Source: Tanypteryx hageni (taxonomy: Eukaryota; Arthropoda; Insecta; Odonata; Petaluridae). From it: a stretch of 64,000 nt of DNA. Location of the stretch: the NCBI GenBank assembly GCA_028673005.1, contig CM054116.1, forward strand, positions 67,535,211 through 67,599,210, in the 5' to 3' direction. The translations under genes were made by a program, and so were the position numbers. Under the pieces are notes generated by a model. It had not been told where the DNA came from and searched no databases. It worked only from the letters and a program-made list of their open reading frames with translations. Positions within the stretch are counted from its first letter, which is position 1. Each line of letters begins with the position of its first letter. This document shows positions 61,228 to 64,000 of the stretch, in pieces.

Positions 61228-62421
61228 AGTGGTATACGCCACTGCCCTTGTAACCAAGAAGTCTGCCGACTCCTATCGATCTATAGCGTTGATTTTATTC
61301 GATTTCCTTGGAACAGATCGATCGAGGGGTTATAAGTTCACTTTCTACTCACAGAGAAGACGGAGGCTTTTTATTCGTGAAAAAACACGCTCGATTCGAC
61401 AAGGCCGACTGCACTAACTACCGATCGTGCGTCCTCTTTTTCTTTCAGACATACGCGATTATTCTTCTCTTCGAGAGCACCTTTACTACTGCGGCCTTTT
61501 AAACCCCCACTGCATCTTTTTAGCTTGGCGAGGACGATAACGAGCGCGTGCTATAATATACTTTTATTCGGTTCATTAATTAAACCCGCATTAATTTGCG
61601 GAATGATGAGCGTAATGTACATGTACTCTGTAAGAGAAATGAGGTCCGGAACGGCACTCGGCCGAGATCAAACGGCACGGCCTCGAGAGGTCAAGGTCAT
61701 TAACATAGTTTATTCGCGGAGAAGAGCGAATTCGATCGACTGTCCCCTTAATGCTCGCAGTTGGGATCTGGGCGACATTACCATATTTTCTCTTTCCTAT
61801 AAATAACGAAACAAAACAACGAGTTTTTAAGCTATCGCGGACGGCGTCGAATACATTAAGAATATTGATCGGCGATGGCGGAGCTCGAATGAAATCTTTC
61901 CCGTTGCCATAGCCAAATGGATCAGTATTCAGCATTATGATTCAAGTGTTACTTGGCCTATATTAAGATCCAGACGCTAGCGATTACGCGAGCGCAGTTC
62001 AAAGGAATTGCGGTCGGCAAAAAATAAGAGCCCTTCGGGTCGCAAGCGACATAATACGAAAGGAGCTCTCTATGTTTCTGCGTCCGATAATCGATGGCTG
62101 TAGATCGATCGCAAGAGGAATATCCGCAGGATTCCTATTATTTGAGCGGTGCTAAGCTGGGGTAGTTTTTTCAATCCCGGGCGTTCCGCCGCCCTTTAGA
62201 TAATCGCGTCGATGTTTCCATAATCCACGTAACGTCACGCGGATCCATGGAATCAACGTCAATGCGGCTGTTTTCATCGAGTTGACAAAATCCACAGGCT
62301 TCGCGGTTCAGATACGAGCTCAAATAATTTCTCAATTTGACGAAATTTTAGCACAAAAAATTGGTGATCGGCAAACTCTGTCTTTCCAATATTCGCAAAA
62401 TTGTTGGAAAAACTGCACAGA
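61228..62421. other. GC- and CpG-richer non-coding stretch
   Basis: The sequence keeps many CpG and ATCG words and lacks repeats, unlike most of the window. Open frames are short and unrelated to any protein I know. It may be unique host sequence such as an intron, UTR or regulatory DNA. Confidence 0.4.
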
Positions 62422-62488
62422 AGCCGTCAACAGTGGCGATTCACCGATTGATAGATTATAAATCGCAGAATCGCCACTTGCTACGGCT
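62422..62488. repeat. Long imperfect hairpin
   Basis: AGTGGCGATTC (62432-62442) pairs with GAATCGCCACT (62468-62478). After a symmetrical 4-by-4 internal loop, AGCCGT (62422-62427) pairs with ACGGCT (62483-62488). This gives 17 paired bases and a 25-base terminal loop. Confidence 0.8.
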
Positions 62489-62611
62489 GCTTTGTAAGCC
62501 ATAATTTGAACTGAATAATTTTCCTTTGAACAAAGTGGATGGTTAAAATTTGCATTCCTCGAGGTCAAAGACTCCCTCATTGCATGACGAAGTCGAGTTT
62601 TTCATCAAAAT

Positions 62612-62772
62612 AACTGATTTATTTATCTACCTTTATTAGAACTTTCAATTTCTCAATCCTTTACAAGGAGCTTTCAAACCGGTAACAAATGCAATGCCGG
62701 TCGAATTCGAAACCGCAGCCTTAGGATTGAGAAGCAGACAAACTAAACACCTCTCTACCAAAACCTATCGAG
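62612..62772 (-). mobile_element. Possible tRNA-derived SINE remnant
   Basis: The minus strand carries TGGTAGAGAGG (A-box-like, 62750-62760), an anticodon-like loop, and GGTTTCGAATTC (B-box-like, complement of 62703-62714), spaced about 46 bases apart. It ends with GGTAGATAAATAAATCAG, an A-rich tail of the kind SINEs have. Stem pairing is poor, so it is not a tRNA gene. Confidence 0.35.
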
Positions 62773-63962
62773 AAGTGAAAATAACACCGTCGGTTGATCG
62801 AGTAGCGTCTATTATAACAAAAAGTGGATTCGATCGGGATTGGCGCGAATAATGAATCAAGTGTTACTTGATCTAAAAAAATAACAACCAATCAAACAAA
62901 GCACTCAGATTTAGGATGCGCAGCGGGAAAATTAAACAAGTCCGAATGTCACGGCATTCTCGGGCGAACAATTTCATAACCGCATTTATCTGAATACACA
63001 AGCGGGATTTTAAAATGGTAAGCGACTACGAGTGCCTCCAGCACTCGAGCAACGTCAAGGGGAAAAAATTGGGGGCCGCCCGGTTTTTAACGGTCCTTCA
63101 CATTCCCACGTATGATTTCGGTCAAGATCCGCCAGAAACGCCCTCCCACTCCCTCTCTCTCTTTCACCACCTACGCTCCCATCGAGATTCCTATTTAGAT
63201 CTGATCGGCATTGCGACGGCCCAACAGAAAAACGTGCTTTCGCTGCACACCTATGCGACCGAGTGAAACTTGTATTCACGATTTCGCCGACTCATACATT
63301 TTTTTTTAAAAATCCGTCGAGGTCAAGAGATCCTCTCACTCAGCTCGGGGATGAGGGATTTTTTTCTTCCTTTCTTTCACTTTCCAACCCTCTTCCTGAA
63401 TCCTCTCCGTGGAATCTTGGAAATCATCCGACGGAGCCGGAGATTAAAAAAATGAGACCGAGCATTTAGCGGAATTTGTGGTAGTGCAAAAAATGTAGAA
63501 TGCCGGCGCTTCGGTTCTTTTGTTTCCACCACGATGGCGGAAAATGCTGTTTTTTATATCTTATTTTAATCTTAAATATGGGCATCTTCCTATAAACATC
63601 ACCACCATGAGTGAGATGGGGCGACCAGAGTTCATCCGCACTTGAAAGAGGAGGAGGTTAAATCGACCGGAAGATGTCGCTTCCGTGGGAATAAATTAAT
63701 CGGAGCTTTTCGTAACAACCCCGCTTCTTTCCATCATACCCGTCCAAGTGTAAAAAGCAGTTTATACGTTGATGAAAGGGAGCGTCTTGGAGAGGCTAAT
63801 TTCGTTCAAATTAATTTTTTTTACCGTTAGAAAATAGATTTATTTATAAAGGATTATTTTAGGAAAGAATGAATTTTAGAGAGAGAATTAGGTCAAAAAA
63901 TAGCGCCCTTCTTACACTCCAATATTATTAAAACCTTTCTCATACGTGGTATCCCCCTAGAT
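62773..63962. other. Non-coding, CpG-containing stretch
   Basis: No recognisable gene. Open frames near 63015-63470 show no known motif. Confidence 0.45.
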
Positions 63963-64000
63963 CAGTGGTGCCCAAACTTTTCTAATGGCGGGCCACATCA
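63963..64000 (+). mobile_element. Left end of a hAT element, cut by the window edge
   Basis: CAGTGGTGCCCAAACTTTTC followed by GGCGGGCCACAT is a typical hAT terminal sequence. The 8 bases before it (CCCTAGAT, 63955-63962) would be the target duplication, but the right end is outside the window. Confidence 0.7.

Overview
This window looks like non-coding, repeat-rich nuclear DNA of an arthropod, most likely an insect. The base composition is AT-leaning with CpG still common. There are no prokaryotic-style operons, ribosome binding sites or dense ORFs. The only recognisable protein-coding pieces are decayed eukaryotic transposons: a non-LTR reverse transcriptase, three pogo/Tigger-type fragments and a piggyBac-type N-terminus. 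Their variants, together with hAT, mariner-like and tRNA-derived elements, fit an insect, but I cannot name the order or species. I found no host gene, rRNA, functional tRNA or CRISPR array that I could defend.

Layout. 1-1.3 kb: piggyBac-like remnant with a strong inverted repeat upstream of a truncated transposase start. 1.7-2.5 kb: decayed hAT MITE followed by a polypurine tract. 2.5-14.4 kb: gene-poor DNA with TA and GA microsatellites and a 17-bp minisatellite. 14.39-15.59 kb: 5'-truncated, internally deleted LINE with its 3' tail. 15.6-25.5 kb: gene-poor, with possible piggyBac-type ends. 25.5-28.3 kb: alternating polypurine and polypyrimidine blocks, ending in a roughly 1-kb almost pure purine strand. 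30.4-31.4 kb: Tigger-like transposase remnant and copy A of an unidentified repeat. 36.3-39.6 kb: two further pogo-like fragments. 42.9-47.4 kb: many purine tracts, a G-run, and two tRNA-related elements. 50-52.3 kb: a second decayed hAT-like copy, copy B of the unidentified repeat, and a foldback made of two inverted tRNA-like T-arm sequences. 54.3-61.3 kb: a mariner-like MITE, two well-delimited short hAT elements with 8-bp target duplications, and long GA/CA microsatellites. 61.3-64 kb: a relatively GC-rich stretch with a long hairpin, a SINE-like remnant and the start of another hAT element cut by the window edge.

The pieces do not form a pathway; the content is a layered record of mobile-element insertion and decay. 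The least-explained item is the pair of diverged, collinear repeat copies at about 31.0-31.3 kb and 51.3-51.6 kb. One block of it shows a protein-like substitution pattern and it matches no family I can name. The long ORFs in purine or pyrimidine tracts (up to 411 codons) are low-complexity artefacts.
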